Shown one piece after another: positions 42,945 to 51,744 of a DNA stretch of 64,000 nucleotides. The DNA is from Desulfovibrio sp. Lineage in GTDB: Bacteria; Desulfobacterota; Desulfovibrionia; Desulfovibrionales; Desulfovibrionaceae. The translations under genes and the position numbers were made by a program. The DNA is taken from contig NZ_JAHZCJ010000001.1 of the NCBI RefSeq assembly GCF_019422935.1, positions 222,127 through 286,126 on the forward strand, given 5' to 3'. Below the pieces are notes generated by a model. The model ran no database searches and was not told where the DNA came from. It saw only the letters and a program-made list of their open reading frames with translations. Each line of letters starts with the position of its first letter. The first letter of the stretch is position 1.

Positions 42945-44003
42945 CTATCCACCAAACTGGATCATGTGGAAGCGCCGCAGCATGCCTGGGGGAATTTCTG
43001 AAACCCAGTGCCCGGTGCCCACGGCCCAGAGGTACACGGCGAAGAGTACCACAAGGCAGCCAACGGCAACTGTCCAGAAGGGCACGCGGCTGCGGGCCGC
43101 GGAAAGGTGGAGGCAGTCTTTTTGCGGGCAGGCCTCAATACAGGCGGTGCAGCCAAGGCATTCCGGCGAATTGACACGCGTTTTTTCGTGCACGGCGATG
43201 GCCGAAGGGCAGGCGCGCTGGCAGCGGCGGCAGCTCGTACAGGTAGCCGCGTTGCGGCGTACCGCCACAGGGCTTGCCAAAGCCAGAATGCCCAGAAACG
43301 CCCCGTAAGGGCAGAGAAAACGGCACCACGCATTGCGCGCCACCAGCGAGGCCGCCACAATGACGCCAACCACAATCAAGGTCGTGGTTGACGCCCGCAA
43401 AAAGAAAAACAGCATGCTTGAATCAGCAACCATATTGAATGGTGCGCCCATGAAAGAGTCAATTTCGTCCACGCTCATGGCAAAAAAACTGAAATAACAC
43501 AGCAATGCCAGTGGAATATACTTGATGGCCTGGAGCGCCAGCTCCAGCTTGCGCGGCGGGTTGTGGTTCAGACCCAGGCGCTCGCCAAGGCGGCCCAACA
43601 GGTTGGAGGCAAGGCCCACAGGGCAGATGTAGCCGCAAAATCCCTTGCGGAACAGCAAGGCCATGAGGGCTATTGCCAAAAAGAGCGTCAGCCCGGCAGG
43701 GTGCACAACGTCCCACATGCCGGTTTCAAACAGGCGGCGCGCGGCCATGAGTTCACTGATGGGCAAAAAGCCCTCCACCGAGGGTGGTTTGGGCGTGAAC
43801 GCTTGGCTTTTTCCCGTGGCCCACTGCACGTAGAGGTAAAAATTCCAGCCCACCCAAACAAGAAAAATGGCGAATGCGCCCTGTACGCCGCGCCGCAGCA
43901 GGGTGGGGGTGATGCGGCGTTTGGGAGGTTTGGTCGCGTGGGGGGTATACGCTGGCGCTGTGGGCTGTGCAGCCTTTTGCGCGGAATCGGCGGATGTGTT
44001 CAT
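42945..44003 (-). CDS. NapH/NosR-like polyferredoxin membrane protein
   Basis: 352 residues. Four to six membrane helices carry the paired CxxxCP motifs of the family (GFCGYICPVGLASNL and AWCRFLCPYGAFLG). Two ferredoxin clusters face one side of the membrane (CTSCRRCQRACPSAIA and CLGCTACIEACPQKDC). Such proteins pass electrons between quinol and periplasmic or cytoplasmic partners. The partner is unknown; convergent with the Hmc-like operon, so not obviously part of it. ATG 44003 has AAGGAT upstream. Confidence 0.88.
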   Translation of the reverse strand: MNTSADSAQKAAQPTAPAYTPHATKPPKRRITPTLLRRGVQGAFAIFLVWVGWNFYLYVQWATGKSQAFTPKPPSVEGFLPISELMAARRLFETGMWDVVHPAGLTLFLAIALMALLFRKGFCGYICPVGLASNLLGRLGERLGLNHNPPRKLELALQAIKYIPLALLCYFSFFAMSVDEIDSFMGAPFNMVADSSMLFFFLRASTTTLIVVGVIVAASLVARNAWCRFLCPYGAFLGILALASPVAVRRNAATCTSCRRCQRACPSAIAVHEKTRVNSPECLGCTACIEACPQKDCLHLSAARSRVPFWTVAVGCLVVLFAVYLWAVGTGHWVSEIPPGMLRRFHMIQFGG

Positions 44004-44039
44004 GGCGGAATATCCTTTCAGACTGTTCAGGTAAACAAT

Positions 44040-44068
44040 TGCGCCAATGGTTGTGTCACCATTGCGCA
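44040..44068. promoter_or_regulatory. Inverted repeat upstream of the NapH-like gene
   Basis: TGCGCCAATGG, 8-base spacer, CCATTGCGCA (one C bulge), 37 bases before the NapH-like start. It could be an operator or a leader hairpin. The whole gap 44004-44371 (368 bases) has no gene. Confidence 0.4.
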
Positions 44069-44244
44069 TGGCTGTCCATGACCGGCATCACATGCTGGCT
44101 GTGGCATCCAGTGACGTAAGGGCGGCAAGGGGAGCGTGGTAACGGAACTGTGCGAGGCATCGCGGATAATACCCTTACGACATGAGCCATCGGGTGCCTT
44201 GTTTGCCCCTGCGCGCCGCCGCATGCGGGGCCTCCGCTGGCAGC

Positions 44245-44274
44245 TTGATTTTGAACGCCGCCTTGGGGTAGAAT
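44245..44274 (+). promoter_or_regulatory. Candidate sigma-70 promoter of metNIQ
   Basis: TTGATT (44245-44250), 18 bases, TAGAAT (44269-44274), leaving a leader of about 90 bases before the metN ATG. I see no S-box riboswitch consensus in the leader. Confidence 0.45.
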
Positions 44275-44371
44275 ACCGGGTTATTCATGCTGTGCCTGCG
44301 TGAATTCTTTACTTTCGCGGACAAATATCGCATTGTCTGGCGACACCGAAAACAGGCTCAGGAACCATCGC

Positions 44372-45352
44372 ATGATTCAGGTAACCAATCTTGGCAAGCT
44401 CTACGGAAGTCACCTTGTGCTGCAAGAGATCAATATGCACGTGCACGAGGGGGAGATTTTCGGCATTGTGGGGCATTCCGGCGCGGGCAAGTCCACCTTG
44501 TTGCGCTGCCTTAACGGCCTGGAACCCTACCAGATGGGCAGTGTCAAAGTCATGGGCGTTGAAGTTGCCTCCCTTGAAGGCACGGCCCTGCGTATGCTGC
44601 AAAGCAAAATGGGCATGATTTTTCAGAATTTCAATCTCATGTCCCGCAAAAACGTGTTCGACAACGTGGCCTTTCCGCTTTCGTTGTGGGGTAGCGCCAA
44701 GCGCGAAGAGCGCGTCATGGAGCTGCTTGAGCTTGTGGGCCTTGCCGACAGGGCCAAACAGCGTGTGCAGAGCCTGAGCGGCGGGCAAAAACAGCGCGTG
44801 GGCATTGCCCGTGCCCTGGCGCTCAACCCGCGTGTGCTGCTGTGCGACGAGGCCACTTCCGCCCTTGATCCCAAAACCACCTCGTCCATTCTGGATCTGC
44901 TGGAAGACATCAACAAGCGGCTCAACCTCACCATCATTATGGTCACGCACCAGATGGAAGTGGTCAAACGCCTCTGCCACAGCCTGCTCATGCTGGATGG
45001 CGGTAAAACCGTGGCCATGGGCAAGACGGAAAATCTCTTTCTGTCGCCCACCAAGGAAATGCAGGCCATGGTGGAGGACGAGTATACGCTCATCCCCGGC
45101 GGCACCAACATCCGCCTCATGTTCCCGCGCGAAATTTCGCAGCAGAGCGTCATCACTCAGATGGCGCGCACGCTGGGCATTGATTTTTCCATCGTTGGCG
45201 GCAAGCTCGAGCGCTACCTCGATGATGTTTTCGGCTTTCTTATCATCAACGTGCAGGACAAAGACCTGGACGCAGTGCTGCAGTATCTGAAAACGCAGAA
45301 CCTGTTCTGGGAGATTCTGGCCTATTCTGAAAACCCGGGTGAACAAGCATGA
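44372..45352 (+). CDS. metN: Methionine ABC transporter ATP-binding protein
   Basis: 326-residue ABC ATPase. Walker A GHSGAGKSTLLRCLNGL, signature SLSGGQKQRVGIARALAL, Walker B VLLCDEATSALDPKT. The C-terminal NIL domain (TLGIDFSIVGGKLERYLDDV) is the methionine-sensing ACT-like domain specific to MetN. ATG 44372 is chosen over 44300, which adds non-conserved residues. Its stop overlaps metI by 4 bases. Confidence 0.94.
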   Translation: MIQVTNLGKLYGSHLVLQEINMHVHEGEIFGIVGHSGAGKSTLLRCLNGLEPYQMGSVKVMGVEVASLEGTALRMLQSKMGMIFQNFNLMSRKNVFDNVAFPLSLWGSAKREERVMELLELVGLADRAKQRVQSLSGGQKQRVGIARALALNPRVLLCDEATSALDPKTTSSILDLLEDINKRLNLTIIMVTHQMEVVKRLCHSLLMLDGGKTVAMGKTENLFLSPTKEMQAMVEDEYTLIPGGTNIRLMFPREISQQSVITQMARTLGIDFSIVGGKLERYLDDVFGFLIINVQDKDLDAVLQYLKTQNLFWEILAYSENPGEQA

Positions 45353-46044
45353 TTGAGAACATGAGCGGCCTTGCGGCCTACTACCCGCTGTGGGAGCGGT
45401 TTCTGGACAAGCTGCCGGAGATTATTACGGCAACGTGGGAAACGCTGGACATGGTGCTGCTCTCCACGCTGTTTTCGCTCATTTCGGGCTTTTTGCTGGC
45501 TATCCTCATGATCGTCACCAATCCAATCGGCCTCAAGCCCAACCGCTCGGTCTATCAGGCCGTGGATTTTGTGGTCAATCTGCTGCGTTCCTTCCCCTTT
45601 ATCATTCTGCTTATCGCGCTCATTCCCTTCACCCGCTTTGTGGTGGGCACCTCCATTGGCAGCGCGGCGGCCATAGTGCCGCTGACCATCGCGGCCGCCC
45701 CCTTTGTGGCGCGGCTTATCGAAACCTGTTTTCTTGAGGTGGACAGGGGAGTCATTGAGGCTGCGCGGTCTTTTGGGGCCAGCAACACGCAGATCATCTT
45801 TCGCGTGCTGATTCCTGAAGCCTTGCCTTCCATTGTGCTGAACGTGGCTGTTATCGCCATTACGCTGCTGGGGTATTCGGCCATGGCCGGAACCGTGGGC
45901 GGCGGCGGGCTGGGCGATCTGGCCGTCAAATACGGTTACAACCGCTTTCAGGTCGATATCATGGTGTATTCGGTCATTATTCTCTGCCTTCTCGTGCTGC
46001 TCATTCAGGGCGTCTGCAACTTCCTGTACAAGATTTTGCGGTAG
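45349..46044 (+). CDS. metI: Methionine ABC transporter permease
   Basis: 231-residue permease with five or six helices and the MetI EAA loop (EAARSFGASNTQIIFRVLIP), SFPFIILLIALIPFTRFVVG, and the ending GGGGLGDLAVKYGYNRFQ that is characteristic of MetI. ATGA overlap with metN ensures coupling. Followed by metQ after 52 bases. Confidence 0.95.
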   Translation: MIENMSGLAAYYPLWERFLDKLPEIITATWETLDMVLLSTLFSLISGFLLAILMIVTNPIGLKPNRSVYQAVDFVVNLLRSFPFIILLIALIPFTRFVVGTSIGSAAAIVPLTIAAAPFVARLIETCFLEVDRGVIEAARSFGASNTQIIFRVLIPEALPSIVLNVAVIAITLLGYSAMAGTVGGGGLGDLAVKYGYNRFQVDIMVYSVIILCLLVLLIQGVCNFLYKILR

Positions 46045-46096
46045 GGCCTGCGGCGGCGTGTGAACTTTTTTACCCTTTACCCTTGCAGGAGCGCTT

Positions 46097-46873
46097 ATGA
46101 AACGTCTGCTTTTGTCTCTGGCCATGGTTCTGGCGCTGGCCGCCCCCTCGTTCGCCGCTGAAGACATTGTTGTCGGCGTGACCCCCTTTCCGCATAAGGA
46201 CATTATGCTGGCGGCCAAGCCTCTGCTTGCCAAGGAAGGCTACAACCTCGTCATCAAGGAATTTACCGACTACGTGCAGCCCAACATGGCGCTGGCCAGC
46301 AAGCAGCTGTTTGCCAACTTTTTCCAGCACGAACCCTACCTTGACAACATGAACAAGGAAAAGAAGCTTGACCTTGTTTCCATCGGCAAGGTGCATATCG
46401 AACCCCTGGGCGTGTATTCCAAGAAGATCAAAAAGCTTGCCGACCTCAAGAAGGGCAACAGCGTTTCCGTGCCCAACGATCCCACCAACGAAGCCCGCGC
46501 CCTGCGCCTGCTCGAAGCCAACGGCGTAATCACCATCAAGCCCGGCGCGCTCGTTACCGTGGCCGACATCACCAAGAACCCCCTTGGCCTCAAGTTCCAC
46601 GAGCTTGACGCGGCCCAGCTGCCCCGCACCCTTGACGACGTGACCGCCTCGGTCATCAACACCAACTTTGCTGGCGAAGCCGGTCTGGTGCCTTCGCGTG
46701 ACGCTCTGGTGATGGAAGGCAGCGAATCCCCCTACGCCAACATCATTGTTGTGCGCAATGAAGACAAGGACAGCCCCAAGGCCAAGGCCCTCATGAAGGC
46801 CGTGCAGTCCCCCGAAGTGAAGGAATACATCCAGAAGAATCTGGTTGAGCGCGGCATCGTGCCCGTGTTCTAA
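46097..46873 (+). CDS. metQ: MetQ/NlpA-family methionine-binding protein
   Basis: 258-residue substrate-binding protein of the D/L-methionine importer: VGVTPFPHKDIMLAAKPLL, YVQPNMALASKQLFANFFQH, GVYSKKIKKLADLK and NDPTNEARALRLLE are family blocks. The signal peptide (MKRLLLSLAMVLALAAPSFA) has a signal peptidase I-type end and no lipobox Cys, unlike the lipoproteins MetQ and NlpA of E. coli, so this one is probably free in the periplasm. GCAGGAG precedes the ATG. A strong terminator follows. Confidence 0.93.
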   Translation: MKRLLLSLAMVLALAAPSFAAEDIVVGVTPFPHKDIMLAAKPLLAKEGYNLVIKEFTDYVQPNMALASKQLFANFFQHEPYLDNMNKEKKLDLVSIGKVHIEPLGVYSKKIKKLADLKKGNSVSVPNDPTNEARALRLLEANGVITIKPGALVTVADITKNPLGLKFHELDAAQLPRTLDDVTASVINTNFAGEAGLVPSRDALVMEGSESPYANIIVVRNEDKDSPKAKALMKAVQSPEVKEYIQKNLVERGIVPVF

Positions 46874-46898
46874 ATTCCGTTTTACAGCATAAATCAAG

Positions 46899-46946
46899 GC
46901 AGCCGCCTTACGGTTCCAGATGGAGCTGTAAGGCGGCTGCTTTTTT
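46899..46946 (+). terminator. Intrinsic terminator after metQ
   Basis: GCAGCCGCCTTAC, 16-base loop, GTAAGGCGGCTGC and six T. Also lies 39 bases past the convergent lipoprotein gene. Confidence 0.9.
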
Positions 46947-46984
46947 GTACGCTTGCCGCGCTTGGGCGGTCAGGCAAAAAAACG

Positions 46985-47206
46985 CTAGGGCAGGGGACGA
47001 ACCTGCTTCAAGTCTTCGCGGGGGATGGTGTGGGTTTTGCCTGTGTCGTCCTCAAAGCTCACAGAATCGTTTTCGGGATTGATAACGGGCTTCTTGGTGC
47101 CGATGTAGATGGTGTAATCCTTGGTAACGGCAATGTACTTGGAGCCACAGGCGGTGAGCATAAAGGTGCTCATCATCAGGGCAAGGATCAGGGCGATTTT
47201 TCTCAT
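46985..47206 (-). CDS. Small YgdI/YgdR-type lipoprotein
   Basis: 73 residues with a lipoprotein signal (MRKIALILALMMSTFMLTAC, lipobox LTAC) and an SH3-like YgdI/YgdR (DUF903) domain: KYIAVTKDYTIYIGTKKPVI, then FEDDTGKTHTIPREDLKQV. The family is abundant and its role is unknown. ATG 47206 has GAGG upstream; the longer frame to 47308 lacks a signal peptide. Confidence 0.87.
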   Translation of the reverse strand: MRKIALILALMMSTFMLTACGSKYIAVTKDYTIYIGTKKPVINPENDSVSFEDDTGKTHTIPREDLKQVRPLP

Positions 47207-47418
47207 GCGTAACATCCTCGGCTGTTGCAAAAAATATGGGCCGTTGGCGGGCTCGTTCATGACGCGGTAAAGCGCATACACCCAATCGGAATGCTTGCCA
47301 ATACGCAATGCGCGCAGTATTTTGCAAGGCGTAAAATATTCTGCCGCAACAGCTTGCGGGTGCCACCACTAATAATGGTCAGCGCCACTCCACATCCCTT
47401 TTGCCATAAGGAGCAAAA

Positions 47419-48297
47419 GTGAGCAGTTATCCGTATAAAAAGATAGATGCCTTTACCTCGCATTTTTCGTCTGGAAACCCGGCAGCTTGTTTGTATCTTG
47501 AAAAAGGGCGGCCCCTGGCGGATAAGGACATGCTGGCTGTGGCCAAGGAACATGAGGGCTTTGTATCAGAAATGGTATTTTGCACCCCGGTTGAAGATGC
47601 GCACTATCATTTGCGCTATTATTCTTCCCAGTGCGAGGTTGCGTTTTGCGGGCACGGCACAATTGCCTGCATGTACGACCTGATCGCCAACAACCCAATT
47701 CTGCTGCAGAAACCGGAAATAACCATCAGCACAAGCAAGGGCAGCCTGAAGGTTTATAACGAAATTTCCACCTCTGACGCGGTGTTCATTACAGCGCCAG
47801 ACAAGGTTGAACTGCCTGTAAAGCCACACATGGACGCGGTTGCGCAACATCTGGCAGTTTCAACCTCAGAGATCAGAAAAGATCTGAACGTGGAGTGTAT
47901 TGACGCGGGCCTGCGCACGTTGATCGTACCCATTGCCTCGCTGGAAACTGTCCTCGCCATGCACCCGGATGAAGCCGCGCTGAAGCAATTTTGCATCGAC
48001 AGCGAAGTGGATATTATTCTTGTTTTTAGTTCCGAGGTTGCAAACAGCCAGAATATCATGCGCACACGGGTTTTTGCGCCCCGGTTTGGCTATCTTGAAG
48101 ATCCGGCGACAGGGTCGGGAAATTCTGCTTTTGCCTATTATATGCTTAAAAATTCCCTGTGGAACGGCAACGCTGTTTCAGTCGAGCAAAATGCGGAAAA
48201 GACGGCATTCAACGTGGTCAAGCTGAAGGAAGCTGCGGGCAAAGTGCTGTTTGGCGGTAGTGCGACAACCAGAATTGAAGGCAGATATTTACTCTGA
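47419..48297 (+). CDS. PhzF-family isomerase/epimerase-like protein
   Basis: 292-residue PhzF-fold protein (diaminopimelate epimerase-like, two similar halves). Conserved parts: YKKIDAFTSHFSSGNPAACL, the catalytic Glu in FVSEMVF, EVAFCGHGTIACMYDL and GYLEDPATGSGNSAFAYYML. GTG 47419 is the start, with AAGGAG upstream. The physiological substrate is unknown for most of this family. Confidence 0.9.
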   Translation: MSSYPYKKIDAFTSHFSSGNPAACLYLEKGRPLADKDMLAVAKEHEGFVSEMVFCTPVEDAHYHLRYYSSQCEVAFCGHGTIACMYDLIANNPILLQKPEITISTSKGSLKVYNEISTSDAVFITAPDKVELPVKPHMDAVAQHLAVSTSEIRKDLNVECIDAGLRTLIVPIASLETVLAMHPDEAALKQFCIDSEVDIILVFSSEVANSQNIMRTRVFAPRFGYLEDPATGSGNSAFAYYMLKNSLWNGNAVSVEQNAEKTAFNVVKLKEAAGKVLFGGSATTRIEGRYLL

Positions 48298-48335
48298 CCT
48301 GCGCGTTTTTATTGTCGAAAGCGGCATCTGCAAAA

Positions 48336-48368
48336 AAAGGACTGCGCTTGATCATGGGGCAGTCCTTT
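48336..48368. terminator. Hairpin between the phzF-like gene and the membrane protein
   Basis: AAAGGACTGC, 13-base loop, GCAGTCCTTT; on the minus strand it is followed by a run of T (TTTTTTTGC), so it may chiefly end the convergent membrane-protein gene. Confidence 0.6.
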
Positions 48369-48413
48369 GCTTATTGGGTGTTCGTGCGTTGTTTGTAAAA
48401 TGCGTGGGCAGTG

Positions 48414-48983
48414 TTACGCCGCCGTTTGCTGACTGGCCCTCAACTGCCGCAGATAGGCCGGATACCATTGGGTAAATACGGCTACGCCCAGGAGCAGGGT
48501 GTAGGAAATCAGCTCGTAGGCAAGTTCTGAAAAAAAGAGCTGCTTCATTTTTAGCCACGCCAGCAGGGCATTGCAGGTGAAGGCCCCACCCCAGACAGAA
48601 GTAATAATCATGTTTGTGCGCAGAAAAACAGGGGAATCCCAGAGCGCCGGATCGGTGTGATCCCTGGCGTAATCGAGGGTAAAAGGCTTGCGCATGACGA
48701 CCCCTGCCCATGTGCCAAGCGCCAGCGCACCATTGGCCAGCACACCCATGTACCGCACTGTCCACATGTTCTGGAAGCCGATCACAAGTATGGATGCCGC
48801 GCTGAAAAAGGCCAGCCCCACCCACAGTATCACCCCCCGGTGCAGCTTGAGCACCCCCATGAGGATGCTGAGGGCCAGAGCGATGCCAAGGCCAAGCTCC
48901 AGCCGAAACATGCTGCCGTGCGCAATGATCAGAAACGACAGCCAGGGCGCAAATGCCAACACCAGCTTCAAGAATCCCATCAT
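48414..48983 (-). CDS. Integral membrane protein of unknown function
   Basis: 189 residues and six or seven hydrophobic helices (KLVLAFAPWLSFLIIAHGSM, LGIALALSILMGVL, VILWVGLAFFSAASILVIGF, MGVLANGALALGTWAGVVM and others). A short hydrophilic loop, RKPFTLDYARDHTDPALWD, lies between helices 4 and 5. I do not recognise a family function. ATG 48983 has GGAGGG 6 bases upstream. Confidence 0.75.
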   Translation of the reverse strand: MMGFLKLVLAFAPWLSFLIIAHGSMFRLELGLGIALALSILMGVLKLHRGVILWVGLAFFSAASILVIGFQNMWTVRYMGVLANGALALGTWAGVVMRKPFTLDYARDHTDPALWDSPVFLRTNMIITSVWGGAFTCNALLAWLKMKQLFFSELAYELISYTLLLGVAVFTQWYPAYLRQLRASQQTAA

Positions 48984-49086
48984 GGCATTCCCTCCGGGGA
49001 AAGGATTGGCGCAGTACCGCAATATATGCGCGTCAGGAACTATGATCCCATGCACAGGGAGATGAAACGCCTGATCCCGAATACTG

Positions 49087-50118
49087 TTATAGTCTTATGC
49101 CCAGTTTTTCTTCCAGCTTGCGGCTGGCAATAACAATGACCGTTGTTACGGTCAGGGTGATGGTAATGTTCAGTAATACAAAGGCAACGGGCGGCAGCTG
49201 CAAGGGCTTGTAAAGCCACATGAAGACCAGCAGGGGCGTGGGCAGATGAAAAAGATAAAAGCGAAAGCCGTTGCGCTCAAACCATGCAAAAGGAGCAAAC
49301 AACTGCACCAGCGGGTACAGCCCGGCTGTGAGTAAAAACATATGGTACACCAGCAAGGCGCAAAGCAGGGACACAATCCACCCGCTCACAGGCGCGCCCG
49401 CATAGGGCCACAGCAAAACGATCAAAGCCGTGAGCCCAAGCCCCAGAGCCAGCGGGCGGGCGCGGCACAAGGCATTGAGGGCCTCGTGATTTCTGAAAGC
49501 CACAATGCCCATGTAGTAACAAAGAATGAACGAAGGCGCTTCCCACAGGCAATACCACTTGAGCCAGCCGCCATAGTTCTGCAAGCACAGTGCGGCCACC
49601 AAGGCCACCATGCCGCCGGTAAGTGCCGTGTCGCGCCCCAGCTTTTGCAGAACCCACAGGGCGATAATCCAGAAAAGGGTGATCCAGAACAGCACCAGCA
49701 AGAACCACAGATGATCTGTGAACAGGCCAAGCGCAACGGATTTCCACGTTTCAAGCAGTGTTGCGTCTGCCGGATGCCCAAACGCGGGGATGGAAAAGAG
49801 CGTGTAGAGCGGGGCTACCCAGAGCATGCCCACGCCAAACCAGGGCAGCAGGAGCCTGCGCCCCCTGTGCAGCGCGTGTTGCAGGGGGGTGCGCTTGCCG
49901 GCATCCCACGAGGCGGCAAACAGAAAGCCCGAGGCAAACATGAAACACTGGATAAGGGTAGAGCCGGAGATGGCCGTGAACAAATCCGCCCAGGGCTGCG
50001 GGGTATCCGCATAGAGCTTCCAGAACGGAAAGGGCGTGGCGTAAAACATGACGCAGTGCATGACCACAACCAGAAAAAGGCACTTGGTTTTAAGCAGGGC
50101 AATGTGGGGATAGTGCAT
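49087..50118 (-). CDS. Acyltransferase 3 (OafA-type) membrane protein
   Basis: 343 residues, about ten membrane helices, layout of the acyltransferase 3 family that O-acylates surface sugars. The N-terminal catalytic-type His lies in LLKTKCLFLVVVMHCVMFY; a charged loop (DAGKRTPLQHALHRGRRLLL) and the end PLLVFMWLYKPLQLPPVAFV also fit. Acceptor unknown. ATG 50118 has AAGG upstream; the ORF extension to 50307 is not conserved-looking. Confidence 0.82.
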   Translation of the reverse strand: MHYPHIALLKTKCLFLVVVMHCVMFYATPFPFWKLYADTPQPWADLFTAISGSTLIQCFMFASGFLFAASWDAGKRTPLQHALHRGRRLLLPWFGVGMLWVAPLYTLFSIPAFGHPADATLLETWKSVALGLFTDHLWFLLVLFWITLFWIIALWVLQKLGRDTALTGGMVALVAALCLQNYGGWLKWYCLWEAPSFILCYYMGIVAFRNHEALNALCRARPLALGLGLTALIVLLWPYAGAPVSGWIVSLLCALLVYHMFLLTAGLYPLVQLFAPFAWFERNGFRFYLFHLPTPLLVFMWLYKPLQLPPVAFVLLNITITLTVTTVIVIASRKLEEKLGIRL

Positions 50119-50178
50119 GGAGGTCGCCTTGGTGGAAGTATGCGAAATAGCACCCTGAACAATGGCCGACAATAGCGT

Positions 50179-50222
50179 GACCCGCCGCGCAGGGCAAGCG
50201 GGTTGCTTCTGCGCGGCGGGTC
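50179..50222. terminator. GC-rich hairpin between the mini-thioredoxin and acyltransferase genes
   Basis: GACCCGCCGCGCA and TGCGCGGCGGGTC form a perfect 13-bp stem around an 18-base loop, 48 bases past the thioredoxin-like stop. There is no T run, so termination is a guess. Confidence 0.45.
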
Positions 50223-50269
50223 GAAAACATCTGGACATGCGTTGGCAATGGCCGGGGAAGGAACAGGGT

Positions 50270-50512
50270 TTAAGCGCTGGCCTCCGCAATCCAGTTGGCG
50301 ACTTCATCCTTTGTGGGCACCCTGCCCGTGCATTTTATCTGGCCGTTGACCATCACCGCCGGGGTGGAGATGATGCGCGCCGCCATGATTTCCCTGAAGT
50401 CAGACACCTTGAGCACCGAAATTTCACCGCCAGCCTGTTCCGCAGCCTTGCGCACCACGTTTTCCGCATCCACGCAACGTGCGCAGCCGGGGCCGAATAC
50501 CTTGATTTCCAT
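50270..50512 (-). CDS. Small redox-active thioredoxin-like protein
   Basis: 80 residues, glutaredoxin/thioredoxin fold with active site GPGCARCVDAENVV and cis-Pro block ARIISTPAVMVNGQI. It belongs to the mini-thioredoxins often encoded beside ArsP-like permeases. Probably reduces or delivers a thiol-bound substrate to the permease; this is contextual. ATG 50512 has AGGAG upstream. Downstream of the permease by 18 bases. Confidence 0.9.
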   Translation of the reverse strand: MEIKVFGPGCARCVDAENVVRKAAEQAGGEISVLKVSDFREIMAARIISTPAVMVNGQIKCTGRVPTKDEVANWIAEASA

Positions 50513-50530
50513 TTATTTTGCTCCTGAAAG

Positions 50531-51673
50531 TTATGCCAGGAATGACCCTGCCAGATTAAACAACCAGCCCACCAGGGTGAACATAAGCAAAAGATAGCCA
50601 ACAAAAATGGCCAGCAGCTTGCCTGTCATGACCTGCCGCAACATGAGCATTTCCGGCAGGCTGACCACAACGGTGCTCATGCAGAAGGCCAGAGTGGTGC
50701 CGATGGGCAGCCCCTTGGTCAGCAGGCTTTCCATAATCGGGATGATACCCGTTACGCTGGAATACAGAGGGATGCCCAGCAGGACAGAAAGCGGCACAGA
50801 CCACCATTCCCCGGCGCCAAGATGCTCGGCAAACCAGTTTTCCGGCACAAAGCCATGTAGGGCCGCGCCCAGCCCAACGCCTATGATCACCCACTTCCAC
50901 ACGCGGCGAAAAATGGTGGAGGTCTCCGACCATGCAAAGTCGTGCCGATGGCGCAGGGTAATGCGTGGGGAGCAGACCGGAGCGCCACCTGCACTCTTGG
51001 CTTCTTCCGCTTGCGCGGGCATGCTGGCCATGGCCTCAAGAATAAAGGGATGCAGCCAGCGTTCGGCCTTGATGGCATCCATGAGGCAGCCGCCAATGAT
51101 GCCAGCGGTCATACCCACAACCACATAGGCTACAGTGATCTTCCAGCCCAGCAGGCCCCACAGCAAAACCACGGCCAGCTCGTTGATAAGCGGAGAGGTG
51201 ATGAGAAAGGACATGGTGATGCCCATGGGGATGCTAGCCGTGGTGAAGCCGAGAAACAGCGGGATGCTTGAGCAGGAGCAAAATGGTGTAACCGCGCCAA
51301 AGGCGGAGCCGAGAAAATAGCCTACGCCCTTTGCCTTGCCGCTCAGATAATCACGCACCCGCTCCACGTTGAGCCCGGCCCGCGCCCAGGCGATGGCATA
51401 GATAAGCGCCACCAGCAGAAGCAGAATCTTTGCCGTGTCATAGAAGAAAAATTCCACGGATTCCGCAATGGGCGAGCCAGGGGCAAAACCCATGAGGCCC
51501 ACAGCCAGCCAGTGCGCCGCAGGCTGCATGACGGAATAGGCCAGCCACCACAGCGCAGCGAGGACAGTAATCACCGCAGTGTATTTGAGGTTCCAGCCGC
51601 CAGCCACTGGCTTTTGGGGGGCCTGCTGGGAGGTATTTTTGCAGCAGCATTGTTGTTGAAGAGGCGTGTTCAT
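50531..51673 (-). CDS. ArsP/DUF318-family permease
   Basis: 380 residues with 8-10 helices in two halves. GAVTPFCSCSSIPLFLGFTT is the family signature with the CSC cysteines; the second half has SVTGIIPIMESLLTKGLPIG. An extra CCCK near the N-terminus and a hydrophilic central loop (ITLRHRHDF) are visible. Members include methylarsenite exporter ArsP, but many are of unknown substrate. Grouped with an ArsR-type repressor upstream and a mini-thioredoxin downstream, a typical metal/metalloid or thiol-linked set. Confidence 0.88.
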   Translation of the reverse strand: MNTPLQQQCCCKNTSQQAPQKPVAGGWNLKYTAVITVLAALWWLAYSVMQPAAHWLAVGLMGFAPGSPIAESVEFFFYDTAKILLLLVALIYAIAWARAGLNVERVRDYLSGKAKGVGYFLGSAFGAVTPFCSCSSIPLFLGFTTASIPMGITMSFLITSPLINELAVVLLWGLLGWKITVAYVVVGMTAGIIGGCLMDAIKAERWLHPFILEAMASMPAQAEEAKSAGGAPVCSPRITLRHRHDFAWSETSTIFRRVWKWVIIGVGLGAALHGFVPENWFAEHLGAGEWWSVPLSVLLGIPLYSSVTGIIPIMESLLTKGLPIGTTLAFCMSTVVVSLPEMLMLRQVMTGKLLAIFVGYLLLMFTLVGWLFNLAGSFLA

Positions 51674-51698
51674 GGCAGATGTCTATATTTTAATATTT

Positions 51699-51722
51699 GT
51701 TGAATAGTTGATATGTTGGAGC
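51699..51722. repeat. Three 8-bp direct repeats before the permease
   Basis: GTTGAATA, GTTGATAT, GTTGGAGC in tandem, 26 bases upstream of the permease start and 23 bases past the arsR-like stop. Candidate binding site for the ArsR-type repressor. Confidence 0.45.
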
Positions 51723-51744
51723 CAAAAAAAAGAGGCATTTCCCC

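Noticed and set aside
42945..44003. NapH-like protein as another subunit of the aldehyde oxidoreductase complex
   Set aside because: It is convergent with the operon and separated by a strong bidirectional terminator, so linkage is only proximity.
44275..44371. SAM riboswitch in the metN leader
   Set aside because: No S-box or SAM-II consensus pieces are visible and the leader is under 100 bases.
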